A stretch of 64,000 nt of DNA from Artocarpus heterophyllus. Lineage: Eukaryota; Streptophyta; Magnoliopsida; Rosales; Moraceae. The position numbers and the translations under genes are program-made. Positions 24,701 through 37,056 of this stretch are shown here, piece by piece (positions within the stretch are counted from its first letter, which is position 1; the number at the start of each line of letters is the position of its first letter). The notes below the pieces were generated by a model. It was not told the DNA's origin. It saw nothing but the letters and a program-made list of their open reading frames with translations, and did not search any database. The stretch lies in the NCBI GenBank assembly GCA_025403435.1, contig CM046342.1:15564519-15628518 (forward strand), read 5' to 3'.

Positions 24701-25626
24701 CTTTTTGTTTCTTTAAACCCTTATAGAGAAACATAAACATGATTAATCGCTCGACCCAAGTGTCACTTGATTCTTCGACTAAACAAGTCTCAACAACTTG
24801 AAGTTTGCACCTACCTCCTTAAGTTTGGAAGTCCTTGCAATTCTTCTTTATGTGTCCAACTGTCCCACAGAAGAAACACTTTAGTTTTTTTAGGTTCATC
24901 TTTTTCTTCTTCTTGTCCTTGCCCTTTGTCGGGATAGAAGATTCCCTTCTTAGCTCTTTGCTTTTTTTCATTCTTAGAGTTAGGATTGAAACTAAATGCA
25001 GCCACCAAGTTCACCTCCCTACTAGCAAAAGCTTCCATGATCAGATTCTCAATTCCTGTAACTGTTTTTTTAGCTCAGTCAAGGTAATATCCTATCTATT
25101 GCTTAAGTTATATGAAGCTCTAAATGGGATAAATTCCTTAGAGAGAGTCTCAAAGATCATATTCATCTGTGAGTCAGCATTTATGTCAGCTCCATAAGTT
25201 TAAGCCTCGGCGAGGTAATCCATGACCAACATCATATGCTCCTTCACAAGAGTCCCTAGTCTTTGTTTGCATTTGAGGAGCTTTCAAAGAGCCCCTTGCC
25301 ATTTTGTTAAGGCTTGACCTCTGAACATGTCTTCCAGATGATCCAAGATCTACTAGTCTCATAATCCTCATGTTGAGACTATAGTACATTATTAATGCTA
25401 GGGATAATGTAACAGCAGACCTAATCATTAGCATCCTTCTAGTGATCATACACTTGGATTTGCTCATTTGTGGATTCACTGGTAGGCTCAGCAAGATATG
25501 ATGTGGTTAGAAAAACTTTAGTTTCTCAAAGGAAAGGATGATATTTAGGTTCCTTTTCCAATTATTATAGTTCTCGCCAGTTAAGGTATTATTATCAAGT
25601 ATTAAAGATGAAGAATTTTTTGACAT
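21783..25626 (-). pseudogene. Old copia gag-pol pseudogene
   Basis: Minus-strand relic of a polyprotein that begins at 25,626 (MSKNSS, next to TGENYNNWKRN). Recognisable pieces in order are Gag (25,626-24,811, with a Lys-rich zinc-knuckle region), protease/linker (24,618-24,433), integrase C-terminus (23,670-23,160), RT and the RT/RNase H junction (SYASVVGSLMYA, 22,427-22,224), and RNase H (22,155-21,868, LYCDNTAAIANVKK). Frames shift repeatedly and stop codons are frequent, so no functional protein is made. Gene order matches Ty1/copia, with integrase before reverse transcriptase. Confidence 0.85.
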
Positions 25627-26574
25627 TTTAATCTATAATAAAGATTCATATACCAAACATAAGCAAACGTTCCATAACAGTTTAGTAAGAAACACAAACA
25701 AGCAAGCATACAATGTGTTTATGTGTCAAAACCTTGAAAATATCACAACCTTACAATGATAATTCCCAACTTAAAGTTCAACAAGCCGCCTAGGGGAGAC
25801 TTGCCAAATTCAATTAAGATTACGGATCCCCTCTAATTAATATTTAACATCTAAGATCTGTCTGATCTAACATATACTAATAATCATTTTCTTTGGCCAT
25901 TAACTTTATTAACAGAGCTCTTGCGGAGGCTAATAATAAAATTAATCTTGAGTGTATAACCATTGTTTCAACTACTTTATCTATGATTTATAATCTGCAC
26001 CTAGGGGTGTATAACGATAAATCATGTTAAAATAAATTATCCCTTTGGAGATCCAGCACAATACATGGTGAAATCCCTTTCTAAGGAAACCACCATGTAC
26101 TACCTATGGATTAACAATGAAGGCCTTAGGTCCTCTCTTTGAAAACCTTTTCCTACTCAATATTTTAAAAGTCAAGTTTTTACGTTACATACATGAATAA
26201 CTTTTAATAAGCGGTACTCCCTATTCTACATGGCATGTTATTAACATATCTAGTAAAATATATTATAATGCAGACAAGCAATGCAACATGCAAAGCTACA
26301 AGTAATATAATAAATAGCCGTAATATCATGGTTCCATCCTAGAGAAAAGAAAATAAAGATTACAAAAGATGAATTTAAACATATTATTGATTCTTCATTT
26401 TGTATCTTCTCATTGTATCTTTCTTCATGTGGCATCCATCTTTAATTCTTCAATCTGATATAGATCAAAAATTTATTTTTTTGGTTATCATAAAATTTTA
26501 TTTTTCTCAGAATTGTCTAAACAATATAAAACTGCACAAAAAAGCACACCTATTAAAATCAGTTCTACTCACTG

Positions 26575-26655
26575 TTGGCCTATCAATCTGGGAGATCGAT
26601 TTGTCAGTCTACGACCATCGACATCCGGTACTGGGTAACTGGCCTGCTTATCGAC
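26575..26655. repeat. Decayed quasi-palindrome array in the old copia leader
   Basis: GGCCTATCAATCTGGGAGATCG..., CGACCATCGACATCCGG and TGGCCTGCTTATCGAC lie at the leader position where the young copy has eight TCGGCCTGCCGA units (41,980-42,160). They look like the same array after CpG decay. The alignment is by eye and weak. Confidence 0.4.
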
Positions 26656-27122
26656 ACTGAACCAACATTTTTTAAACTTTTGTAAAAATAATTTTTTAAG
26701 TAGTTTTTAATTTATTTTTTAACAATTCAAAAACATAAAATTTATAAACACAAAAAAATATAGAACTCCAATCATCTCCATCTTTGAGATTCGTCTTTAC
26801 TTCGAATAATTATTTTAATACAAATTTTACAAATCAAAATTAAAAATAATTAATCCTAGACGGTGATGAGACACCACCGTCTAATTACACAAAAAACCTA
26901 GATACACACATGACCAGTAAAATTAATTGATTAATTAATAATAAATAGAAATAACTATAATTCATTAATAAACATTCACCATATAATCTCATGACAACAT
27001 TTATTTATATAGAAACACTAGAGTGCCAACTCTAAAAAAATTAAATTCAAGCATAAGAGATATTAAAATCATGTAATTTATGTACATAGCCTGATCACAA
27101 ACCCATGAAATCAACGTAAAAC

Positions 27123-27140
27123 CATGGCTCAAGTATCAAT
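27123..27140 (-). other. Decayed primer-binding site, old copia
   Basis: Just inside the 5' LTR (minus orientation) the sequence reads TTGATACTTGAGCCATGG on the minus strand, a mutated form of TGGTATCAGAGCC, the initiator-tRNA-Met primer-binding site. Confidence 0.65.
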
Positions 27141-29333
27141 TGTTGGAAAACGATACACAGTGGAATTTTAAAAATTTTTAAATCAAAATTTTTTCTAAAT
27201 ATCAAGTTTGACATGCTAAGTACATAAATTAATAATAGATCTTATATACCTCTTTTGTATATCAAAAGTCAATTGAAAAAAAAAGAAGAGAAGAACATTC
27301 CCAAAGAGCCTCAACAACTAGTTTTCTTTACTGTTCTCTATCCACAATTGGAGTACAGGTGGTCACACATTGTATAGTTTTCCTTCGACAACTTTCCTTT
27401 TAACCACTTAAAAAAACCAAGAGATAAGGTTCCAAATGTTGAACAATAGCTCTCTAAAAGTTTCAGAGTTCCTCTCACTATATTCACTCTTTGCTTCTCA
27501 AATGATCTGAAGAACAATAACAAACAAATCCCCCTTTATAGTGGTCGTATATGGGGTTACTCCTTATCAAATTAGACTTCAAAATTCGAGCTTGGATTAG
27601 TTTTTTATTAAAAATGCATAAACGCATTTTCTAATTTTACCTGCCACGGTCAACCGTACCTTGTATATCGCATCGACTGTGTGGTCGTAGACTTCAATTC
27701 TAACTCAAAGTCTAACCTCACAAGCTTATTTTATTAATCCAATCTCAACCAATTAGATAAATCCTATCTTATTTGATTCGGTATCCTTAATAGAGCCTCA
27801 ATTTTAATTTCAATAACCCAGTAGAAAAGTTATTTGATTAAAATAGTCATATACAGATAAATCCATACAAATAAAATATATCCAAACAATTCAACATGTT
27901 TATCTTGAATTAATTTACAAAATTAATTCAACCAATAAACTTATCATGAATTATTAAATTCAATCAATTCAAATTTTAGCCAATCTAATAATTAATATAA
28001 GTCACAATATAAAGAAAAACACGTTGTATCGTTACAAGAATTATTATGAACTAACAAAGGGGACCTGATGCACAAATATAGATCAAGCTTTTATAATTAT
28101 AAAATAGCATATCTTAGATACATATATTTTATAATTATCAACTCTAATGCTACTCCATTAAAAGCTTAGAGCTATACTCTCGAATTATATAAAATTACAA
28201 AGCTACAATAAGCTAATCATCCATGACATATCATAATATGTAACATTCCTATAGGATATTCATAATCGGCTTAAGGATAAATTTTGTTTTACTTTCCTGA
28301 TTATTTTTATCTTATGTTCCATTATGTCACCATTGGAATACTTACTATCGATAAATAGTATACCATTCAGTTATATCTATATATCCAAATGGTGAGCACT
28401 CTAGTTTTTCAATTATCTTATGTTCCATTGGAATACTTACTATCCATAAATAGTATACCATTCAGTTACATCTATATATCCAAATGGTTGAGCGCTCTAG
28501 CTTTTCAAATGGTTGAGCGCTCTTGTTTTACTTTCTTGATTATTTTAATCTTATGTTCCATTATCTCACCATTGGAATACTTACTATCCATAAATAGTAT
28601 ACCATTCAGTTACATCTATATATCCAAATGGTTGAGCGCTCTAGTTTTTCAATTATAGGATAATGCTTATAAAAGAATATTATTAATTTTACAAAAGAGC
28701 CATGGATTTCATATGTATAAACAACGGGTCTATGTCAATCAAGAGTCATGTCCCCTATATACTGGTATGCATACCATCATCAAATCAAGATGTCACCCTT
28801 TGATAGATTAAAAAATGTAAGTAAAGAATATGGGCCTATTGTTCATTTTAGGATTAATACATAATATATATGATTGTCAAAAGTAAATTGATTTAAACAA
28901 ATGAAATTATTAATCAAATCAATTTAACTTTTATCTCGATCTAATGTATTATTATCTATGACAATATATCATTGTTTCTACTCGCAGAGTCCCACTCTGA
29001 TGACCAAGACAAGTCATCTCCCGTTAGAGATATAGACAACATAACAATCTTAGCATGAATAAGGTGTCCAACTTTATTCCCTCGATTACAGACCTTATTA
29101 TTTAGACTTTCACCTTTAAGATTTATGTCTTTTTCGAAATCTATCCATCATATGCACGATCTTAAAGGTTTAGATTGACAGTCTTAAACTTTTGTTTGTT
29201 TATCATATATTCAACAGAAATGAACATAAAGAGGACAACATTTGGTATATGAATAACAAATAAACTCTTTATTGATTAAATTTCTCAAAAAATCTTATTA
29301 TATCATTTAATCCTTAGGGCAACATGTCTAACA
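27141..29333 (-). repeat. Old copia 5' LTR, expanded by internal duplication
   Basis: Starts TGTTGGAAAA and ends GTCTAACA. It is about 280 bp longer than its partner, largely because of the tandem copies at 28,316-28,650. Confidence 0.85.
28316..28650. repeat. Three tandem copies inside the old LTR
   Basis: The block TTCCAT...GGAATACTTACTATC followed by ATAAATAGTATACCATTCAG and CCAAATGGTTGAGCGCTCT occurs three times, at about 28,316, 28,416 and 28,551. The partner LTR has it once (about 21,040-21,130). Confidence 0.85.
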
Positions 29334-30597
29334 AGTAGGGGTACACTGACGGAGCTTTTTGGCAACTATTAAGGTGCAACAATAAGTAGAACTTGTTCCT
29401 CTTGTCGTGATGGTCAGGCAAGAACAAGAATCTCTTCAATCGGATGATTGACAGCAAAGATATCTCGTTGAAAAGGAAATAGATTTTTGCGAGTTTTGAC
29501 CAAAGAGCATGGCTTCGTCCGACGGAGTTATGGTAGGCACAACATCTTGATGAAACCACCGTGTCGTGAGCTTTCCGTTAGTGCAAGAGGTGTCGAAAAT
29601 GGACGCTAAAATCTTGGCCAAAGTTAGAAGATAGAAAGAGTATGTAGAGAGATAAAGTAGAGACAGAAAGAATGGATATAATTATAGTGAAGGTTTTTTA
29701 TATGATTTCTCTTCTTTATGCATCTATTTATAGACTCCCTTGTGATCTACATAGTCTAAACTGTGTCATATCGAGTTGATCAAATTTGATCCGTAAACTT
29801 GAAATTTCTATAAACATAATTGTGTTATTGTCTTATTAATATATTTACACTATCATAAAATCATTTTCATAAATTTATCCATATTGTACGGATTTCATGA
29901 TTCTGACATAATAAACTTTAATAGTATTGTCTTTAAAATAACTGATTTACTAATTTCATCATATACGTTTTGTTTGCTAAAAAAAAAAATATTCTTTATT
30001 CAAGAACTTTGATCAAAACTTAAAATTTGATTTCTTGATCAAAACAATCTTTTATAGATTCTAAAATTTTACAAACAAAAATTAGTAAATAAAACATACA
30101 TTTCCAATGTAAATCTCTCTTTTTTTAACAGCTATATCTACAAGTCAATTTAATTTAAGTCTTGAGCTTTGATCAAAATAATTTTTTTTGTAATTTCTAA
30201 AATTTTAAAATGTTAACTAAAAGATATATTTTTGTTAAAAAAATTTATATTATAAACTTCTAATTTTATCATAAAAATAATAGTCATAATTTATAATAGT
30301 TTCATAAATTAAAATGACTTTTTTATAAGTTAATTTAATTCAAATTTTAAACTTAGCATAATTTTGTACTTTACGGTACAACCTGAACTATTTTTCGTAA
30401 AGATTCATTTATGAATCCACATCCAATCTATAGATGCTTTTTAAATTTTCCTTAATCACATTTTTGATTTAAAAGTAATCCGTTTGTGATATAGCATTGC
30501 CTTAAGGCTTGTCAATGTTTGTGGATTCCTTTAACGCTCTTTCCTTTTTTCTATTATTATGACAACTGCTATTATTATTAGTACTATTATTATTATT

Positions 30598-30629
<32 letters not shown>

Positions 30630-30660
30630 AATAATAATAATAATACACTTTATGTAATTA
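29334..30660 (-). mobile_element. LTR-like remnant with minus-strand promoter
   Basis: On the minus strand there is a TATA box (CTATAAATAG, 29,733-29,724) followed by a CT-rich start region (TCTTTCTGTCTCTACTTTATC) and about 350 bp of more balanced sequence. This is the U3-R-U5 layout of a plant LTR, probably cut by the old copia at its left end. A compound (ATT)n(CAA)n(TAA)n microsatellite lies at 30,570-30,645. Both LTR termini are unresolved. Confidence 0.4.
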
Positions 30661-30707
30661 CTAACGTGTACAATGACTAGCTGTACCCACATAGGATATT
30701 AAAAGTC

Positions 30708-31394
30708 TCAAACTTCTAAAAATCCTTATGACTTTTTTGATATTCTTATCACACTTTATGATCTCATTAAAATTGAGATCGATCTTATGTTCATAACATT
30801 ATGCTCAAATGTTTTCTGAATTATAGTGTAAAGCTATTTGATTACTATGATCTAGATCTTACTCGTTAAATCGACATCATATAAAAATTCTGTATTAATT
30901 CTGTTGAGTCAAAAATTCCTTTTTATGAAATAATCTCAATTTTAAGCATTCTAATTAAGATTCTTATTAATGTCACTACATTGGCTCGTACATGAAAATA
31001 TTAAAACATAAACTTTTAGTTTAGCAAAGTAAATAATTATTTTTAATTATTTAAGTGTACTATCATAACATCACATTTGCTATATGTTTCATACTTAAAG
31101 TACATAAAATTATGCATTTATAACATCATTTATTTCTAAAGTCTTGTAGCTATTAAGACTTTCAAATTATGTGTTAATTGGGAAAATTCAAAATAATAAT
31201 TCATCATTAAGTCGCGATTCAAAGCTGTGAATTTTCTAGGCGTTATAGAAAATTTCTACTACTGAACTGAATTCTTACATAAATTTGTGTTTATGAATTA
31301 TAAACTTATTCTATCTCATATAATTAACAGGGTAGTCATGGAGAAATTCTTAATTAATCATACTTATTAATGTTAGATTTTTCCAATCATTACA
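30708..31394 (-). repeat. Outer element, left LTR
   Basis: Direct-repeat partner of 51,301-51,983. Both copies have several substitutions and small indels per 100 bp, so this pair is old. Confidence 0.7.
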
Positions 31395-32107
31395 ATTTAC
31401 CCATCTTATAGAATTTTCATCCTAAAAAAATGGTATAAACAAGGGGTATTCTAATGCTTCATAACTTACTTTTATGGGCTTTATTCATTTGGTGATTCTC
31501 CCTTAAGGGTCTTGATAAGGGATGTGGTCCAACAAGACCACTTTCTCTCATGGTTTATGGCTTATGTTACTCCTTATTCACATCTTGTTTTGTGCATCTA
31601 CATCTAGATTGTGATTTGGAATGTAGAAATCGGTCAAAAAGTTCCTCTTTTTATTCCTTAATTTATAGGTCTTATCATCTAGTCATCTAGACTAGTGACG
31701 ATGATTGTCTAAAACATATTTATCTACTTGCTTTGAAACTTCTAAGGGTTCATAATGCTTGAGCTTATTTGTTCTTATCTCTCTTGAACATGTCTCGCCT
31801 CTCCTTGGGGTGTGAGAAAAAGGAAACTCGTTCCTATTTTTTGTATTCTTAAGTTCTCTTATGGTCTTGCTCTTGTGACTTCTCTGTTGGTCATGATAAA
31901 TTTTCAAAATCATACTTGACTATTTGAATCATTCCAATGATTTCTAATCGAAACTAATGTGTCTTATATTAAATTTTGCCATTTAATTAGGTAAGTTGGA
32001 GGTTTATTTGACTCCTAACAATAAGTTCCTCTGTGATGCTAAGTTGTGGGGTACATTGAGATCCTTGACATAAAGAGATCGTACTATAGATCCTTCTTAG
32101 GTGGGCT

Positions 32108-34312
32108 TGTAACGCCCCAAAAATTAAATAATTGGTTTTAGTGTGTAAAATGGTGGGTTAGTTTGCCAGATTATAATTCGAGCCTAATCTAAATATTTTG
32201 CAATGATGTCCTAATAAATTTAACTTTTAAATTAATTTGATCATTTTAACTTGTTTTTTTGAATTTTTGAAACAAAACTATTTGTTAAATACCAAATACA
32301 TCCCATTTGAAAACTGTGTATCGCACACAGCTTTCTCGTGTTGGTTTTACTTCCTTCTATTTAAACTCTCGCTCTTTCTCCTTTTCCCTTCATTCTCTCA
32401 CGCTCTCTCTCTTCCTCTCTCTTTCTCTCGTCTCACTCTCCCTGCCTCCCTTTCTCCCTTTTCCTTTCTTAAATTTTTGAATCAAAAATCATGCCAAGAT
32501 TTTTGGTTTTTAGTGGATTGAAAGCTCGGGAATGTGATTTAACAACCATAAACTCTATTCAAGAATTGAATCAAGGTTAGTTTTTAAAATTTCAATTTTT
32601 TTTTCAATTTTTTAATTTTCTTTGTATTTTAAAATCCAAGCTCGTTTCAGCTTAGAAAACTTTAATCTAAATTAGAGAAACTTAAAATAGCTAGAATTTA
32701 AGCTTGGTTTGAAGAAAAACAGATTTGAATCAAGATTTTATATTTTTCTCAATTTTTCATTATTTTTAGAATTTCTCAAAATATTTGTGTAAATTTTGTT
32801 TAAATTAGTTCAAAAGTGTTTTATAATATTTTTCTATCATCTATAGATATTTTCTATGCCTGGGAATTGAGAAAACAAGTTGAAATTAAGGATTGGAGCT
32901 CGGGAAGCTAAGGCTCGGTTTTTGAAATATTCCAAAATTTTCTAGTTCGACAAGCTAGATTCATGAGTTTGGTAGGCTGGATTCATACGATCGGTAAGCC
33001 GAACCTGGAAAAGTTTGGCTGACTGGACCTGGATTGCCGGCAGGCCAAACCAGGGAGACAGACATGCCAACCAGGCATAGTGAAAATTTGTCGTTTTTCA
33101 CTTATTTTTACTATTTTAAACCTCGATTGAGAATTTAAACTCTATAGTATGATTTTGCAAACTAAATGACACACTAGGACACCATGAGGTAGGTTAGTAA
33201 TGTAAAATATCCTAAGCTAGAAATTGATGAGCTTTGTTTATGTTTAAGGTTGTTTGAGGTTCTGCGGAGCCAACATATAGCAGACCGGGACTACAATGTG
33301 GGACACTGGCACGAGTATTGAGGTAGGACTTCTACCCTTTATTTTGGCCTTAAAGAATTCTTCCAAAATGTTTTCAATAAATGATATAACGTTTTGAATG
33401 TTTTCAAAAGGGGCCTTCTGGCCACAACATGATTTCTTTCAAAATGATCTTCTTCAACGTGATTTCTTTTGAGATGATTTCTTTTAAAACGAATTTCAAG
33501 GAACGGTTTAGATAAACTTCTTAGAATTTTTCATTGTTTGTCAAAGAATGAATGCTCATAACGAATCAAACAATGAATGTAATTAAGAATACTAAATAAC
33601 ATGGGATTTAAGTAATGATAAATATACATGAGGGCATGATGCCATATTCAGAGACTGAGTCATGTAGCGTGCGACCTTAGGAGCAGGTCTTGAAACCCAG
33701 TTGTGCAACTACGGTGGTGATAAATACGGTTTGCCCAGAAAAGATAAAAAAGTACTTTCTGGACGAACTGTTTTTTATAAGACTTATTTAAATGAATTTA
33801 TTTATTTATTTAACTCTGTTCTTCTAATCATTTCTTTGAAAGGTAAATTTGATGTTTAAATTGTTTATCTGTTTTAAAATATAGTCCTACTGAGCCTTTT
33901 GTTCACTTTTTACTTGTTTTCAAACCTTTGTCATCCTCTAGGTGGAATCCAGCTTAGGACCGATGGAGAGACCACTGCCCAGACTCATGAGCAATAGAGG
34001 ATCTTAAGCAGGTTAGTAGCTACAATAGATCAAGGCATGTATTATTTAAATTTTATTTTTCATGTTGGACTATGACTGTAATGATTGATTATCGATACTA
34101 TATGTGTGCACACGTTGTGGGCCCGGTGGGACCCAACATGTACCCTCTATGCCCTCTCTATTATTTATTTCTTTTTGTTTCCTTCTTATCCATTTTTACT
34201 ATTTTTAATAATTGATTAAAAGTTTTGAATTTTATCACATTTTTAATATAAAAACTCAATTAAATTAATCTAATCAACTGTCACGCTATCTCCCGTACTC
34301 TGGGGCGTAATA
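32108..34312 (+). repeat. Gypsy 5' LTR
   Basis: About 2205 bp. A TATA-like TATTTAA lies at 32,359, then a CT-rich start region (32,390-32,465). The quasi-palindrome array (32,947-33,070) is more decayed here than in the 3' LTR. The last bases read GCGTAATA where the right LTR has CCATGACA. Confidence 0.9.
32947..33070. repeat. Quasi-palindrome array, gypsy 5' LTR
   Basis: Six decayed TCGGCAGGCCGA-like units start at 32,947, 32,969, 32,991, 33,015, 33,037 and 33,059, spacing 22, 22, 24, 22, 22. The spacing is the same as in the right LTR although many CpG sites have mutated. Confidence 0.8.
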
Positions 34313-34315
34313 GAA

Positions 34316-34329
34316 TAGTATCAGAGCCC
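34316..34329 (+). other. Gypsy primer-binding site
   Basis: TAGTATCAGAGCCC just inside the 5' LTR, one change from TGGTATCAGAGCC, complementary to the 3' end of initiator tRNA-Met. Confidence 0.85.
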
Positions 34330-34399
34330 AAGGTTATGAACATTGGGAATTATGCACACATAGGTACGACAGTGAAAAGCCTCTGATGGTCCAATTTTG

Positions 34400-35006
34400 T
34401 CTCTAAAATTGAGAGAGAATGACACATGGGCATCATCCAACTATGGCTAACGTAAGTCCCATAATTGAGGAATGTATGATAGGGACATCATTTGTCGCTT
34501 TTTGGCAAATGGCAGTAAGGGTTAGGTCCAAAATTTTTGAGGGGAGTCACAAGCATAAGTACCTTAAGGAGCTTAGGCGTGTTTTTACCCCAGCTTTCGA
34601 TGGAAAATGAGGGTCCGCAGGTGGTTAAAAATCAATTTGACTCAATAGTAACACGTTTGGATATCCTTGGTGTACCGGTAGTGTGTCGAGTAGAATTCGT
34701 GGCTTGTAAGTTGACAGGCAGTGTTGATAACTGTAAAAGTAAACGAAGCATCTAGAGATGGTAGCAGTGTCGACGTAAGTGAAGCTTCTGGAGAATGGTG
34801 GGAGTGTCAACGGGGAAGGATTCAAGGAATTGTTCCATGAGTGTCATTTCCACAAGGACACAGAGACCAAAGGATCGTCAGATTCTACTAGTTGGAATAG
34901 GATGATAAGATGGTTTAGGAACACGAGGTTAAGTTTGATGAGTTGGCCAAGTTTGCTCTGTTTTCCATCGTATATGAACGTGAAAAGTGTATCAAGTTCC
35001 AGGAAG
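34400..35006 (+). pseudogene. Gypsy gag pseudogene, 5' part
   Basis: Decayed Gag in shifting frames. YLKELRRVFTPAFDGK (about 34,558-34,607) matches the conserved Gag entry F...PPxFDG. Near the end, ELAKFALFSIVYEREKCIKF (about 34,942-34,998) matches the retrotransposon Gag pattern F..LAKFAP..V..E..K...F. The young copia interrupts Gag at 35,007, and it resumes at 44,694. Confidence 0.7.
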
Positions 35007-37042
35007 TGTTGGAAACAAAGTGCGCAGCGGAATTTTTAAAAATTTTTCATCAGAGTATTTTCCAAAACACAAGTTTGACATGTTATACGTATAAATTAAA
35101 CAGATCTTACTAACCTCAGTATGCCGAAGAACCTCCGCGACCTGTGTAGAGAAGTAACGTTCCAGAAGAGCCTCAACCAACTGGTCTTCTTTGCTATTCT
35201 CTATCCACAACCGGAGTGAGTGTGGGCTCACACGTATAGCTCTTCCACCGGAGACTCTCCTTCCAATCAATAGAGAGAACCCAAAGCTAGTGTTCGTGAT
35301 TTGTGAACAAAAGCTCTCAGGGAGTTTTCAGATGCTCACTAGAAGAGTATCACTCTTAATCTCTCAAATTGATCTGAGTAAATCATTAGACTCACTCCCT
35401 TTTTATACCTATTGGTCCTTGGGGTCAGTCCATATCAGATTAGGTCTCAAAAATCGAAACAGAATCAAGTTCGGATCAATATCTGATAAGATACGCGTGA
35501 AAAACGCGTAATCTTAACTATCGCGGTCGGCATGCCGAACTGTGTGATAGGCAGGCCGAACTGACCAGTTCGGCAGGCCGAAATTTCTGATCGGCAGGCC
35601 GAACTGCCGAGAAAAAATCTCCGCGAATCTTTTATTTTCCACCCGAGATTCTAAAGGATAAAGTCTCAGTTTTGATTCAAATAGCCCAATAGAAAAGATA
35701 TCTGATCAAAACAAACTTTATCAAGATAATCTCTAAGAAAATAAATCAATTCACAATAATTCTACAAGTTTATCTTGTTCTAATTGTCCAAAATTAAAAC
35801 AACCGATAAACAGACAAGAATTATCCGAACGCCATAATTCAACAAGTTCATCTTGAACTAATTTCTTACATAATTAATTCAACCGATAAACAGACATGAA
35901 TTATTTGATTCTTATAAATTTTAAACCAATCTGATAAATCCGACATAAGTCACCAATTATTGGAAAAGCACGCCGTGTCGTTACAGGATTTTGTGAGCTA
36001 GCAAAGGGGACCAAAATGGACCTATAAAGTTCAAGCTCATGATAATTATGAAACCCAATATCCCAGATATACATTTCACAATTATCAACTCCAACGCTAC
36101 TCCACTAAAAGCTTGGAGCTGCACTCTCGAACTTTATAGAATTACGAAGCTCGTGTATCTAAGTCTCCATGACATATCATAGTGTATCGCATCCCCATAT
36201 GATCATCCATAATCGGCTTAAGGACAAGTTCTGTCTTACCTTCCCGATTATTTTTATCTTACGTTCCATTGTCTCACCATTAGAAAACTTACCATCCAAA
36301 GATAGTATACCATTCGGTTACACCTATGTATCCAAATGGTTGAGCGCTCCAGTTTTCCAATTACAGGACAACGCATATAAGAGGATATCATTACTCCTAA
36401 AGAGGAGCTATGGATTCCATATCTATGAATAACAAGTCTACGCTACCAAGAGTCATGCCTCCAACGTACCGGCATGCATGCCACTATAGAGATGTGGGAG
36501 TCACCCATTGGTACATCAAAAGACACAAATCGAGACAACGGGCCCATTATTCATCTCAGGATTAAGATACAATACAAATGATTGTCTAAAGTGAATCGAT
36601 TTGCCAAGACAGAATTATTAATCCAAATCAATTCACTTTATGTCCCGATCCAACACATCGTCACCTATGACAACGCGCCAATGTTTCTATTCACGGAGTC
36701 CAACTCCGATGGCCAAGACAAACCATCTCCCAAAAGGGATATAGACAACATAACAATCTTTACATGAATAAAGCGCCCAACTTTATTCCCTCGATTGCGG
36801 ATCATATATATTTTAGACCATCACCTTAAGAGTCGTGTCTACCGCATAATCATCCCATCATATGCCCAACTCTTAAGGTTTAGACTGATAGTCTCAGACT
36901 ACTGTTTGCTTATCATACATTCAACAAATATGAACGTAAAGAGGACAATATTTGGTATATATAAATGAATAAATTCTTTATTGATAAAAATGTCTCCAAA
37001 AACGTATTACATTTTTACTCCTTAGAGCATACATGTCTAACA
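35007..37042 (-). repeat. Young copia 3' LTR
   Basis: 2036 bp. On the minus strand it holds a TATA box (GGTATAAAAAGGG, 35,409-35,398). The quasi-palindrome array lies about 120-200 bp upstream of it, and there is one array unit more than in the other LTR. Short frames on both strands are also present in the partner LTR simply because the two are near identical. Confidence 0.95.
35527..35602. repeat. Quasi-palindrome array, young copia 3' LTR
   Basis: Four units of TCGGC-NN-GCCGA or one-base variants start at 35,527, 35,548, 35,570 and 35,591 (spacing 21, 22, 21). Confidence 0.95.
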
Positions 37043-37052
37043 ATCTCCCACT
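37043..37052 (-). other. Young copia polypurine tract
   Basis: Minus strand AGTGGGAGAT directly before the 3' LTR, the usual plant copia plus-strand primer. Confidence 0.9.
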
Positions 37053-37056
37053 TGCA

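Larger units (their letters stand above)
19851..29333 (-). mobile_element. Old Ty1/copia element, same family as the young copy
   Basis: Bounded by two LTRs (19,851-21,764 and 27,141-29,333), both starting TGTTGGAAAA and ending TCTAACA, in minus orientation. The internal region holds broken gag-pol. LTR and coding sequence are clearly homologous to the young copia at 35,007-44,688, for example the shared peptides LWIENxKEDQLxEALLE (LTR, minus) and DKIMSLYCDN/DKAVSLYCDN (RNase H). Many stops, frameshifts and indels mark it as much older. The flanks GATGG and AGTAG do not form a clean target-site duplication. Confidence 0.85.

Noticed and set aside
19846..29338. Target-site duplication for the old copia element (GATGG versus AGTAG)
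   Set aside because: Three of five bases differ. They could be transitions from decay, but the match is too poor to claim.
30699..30703. TTAAA as a duplication flanking the outer element (also at 51,984)
   Set aside because: The left LTR start is uncertain by several bases and the motif is common in AT-rich DNA.
34992..35270. A minus-strand frame in the copia LTR (LWIENSKEDQLVEALLE region) that also appears in the older element
   Set aside because: It is present in both young LTRs only because they are near identical. In the older element one LTR keeps the frame open, but the other has a stop inside the same segment, so there is no sign of coding constraint.
36169..36767. Plus-strand frames in the young copia LTR, repeated exactly at 43,815-44,413
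   Set aside because: Duplicate frames follow from LTR identity; the sequence is antisense to the element and shows no domain.
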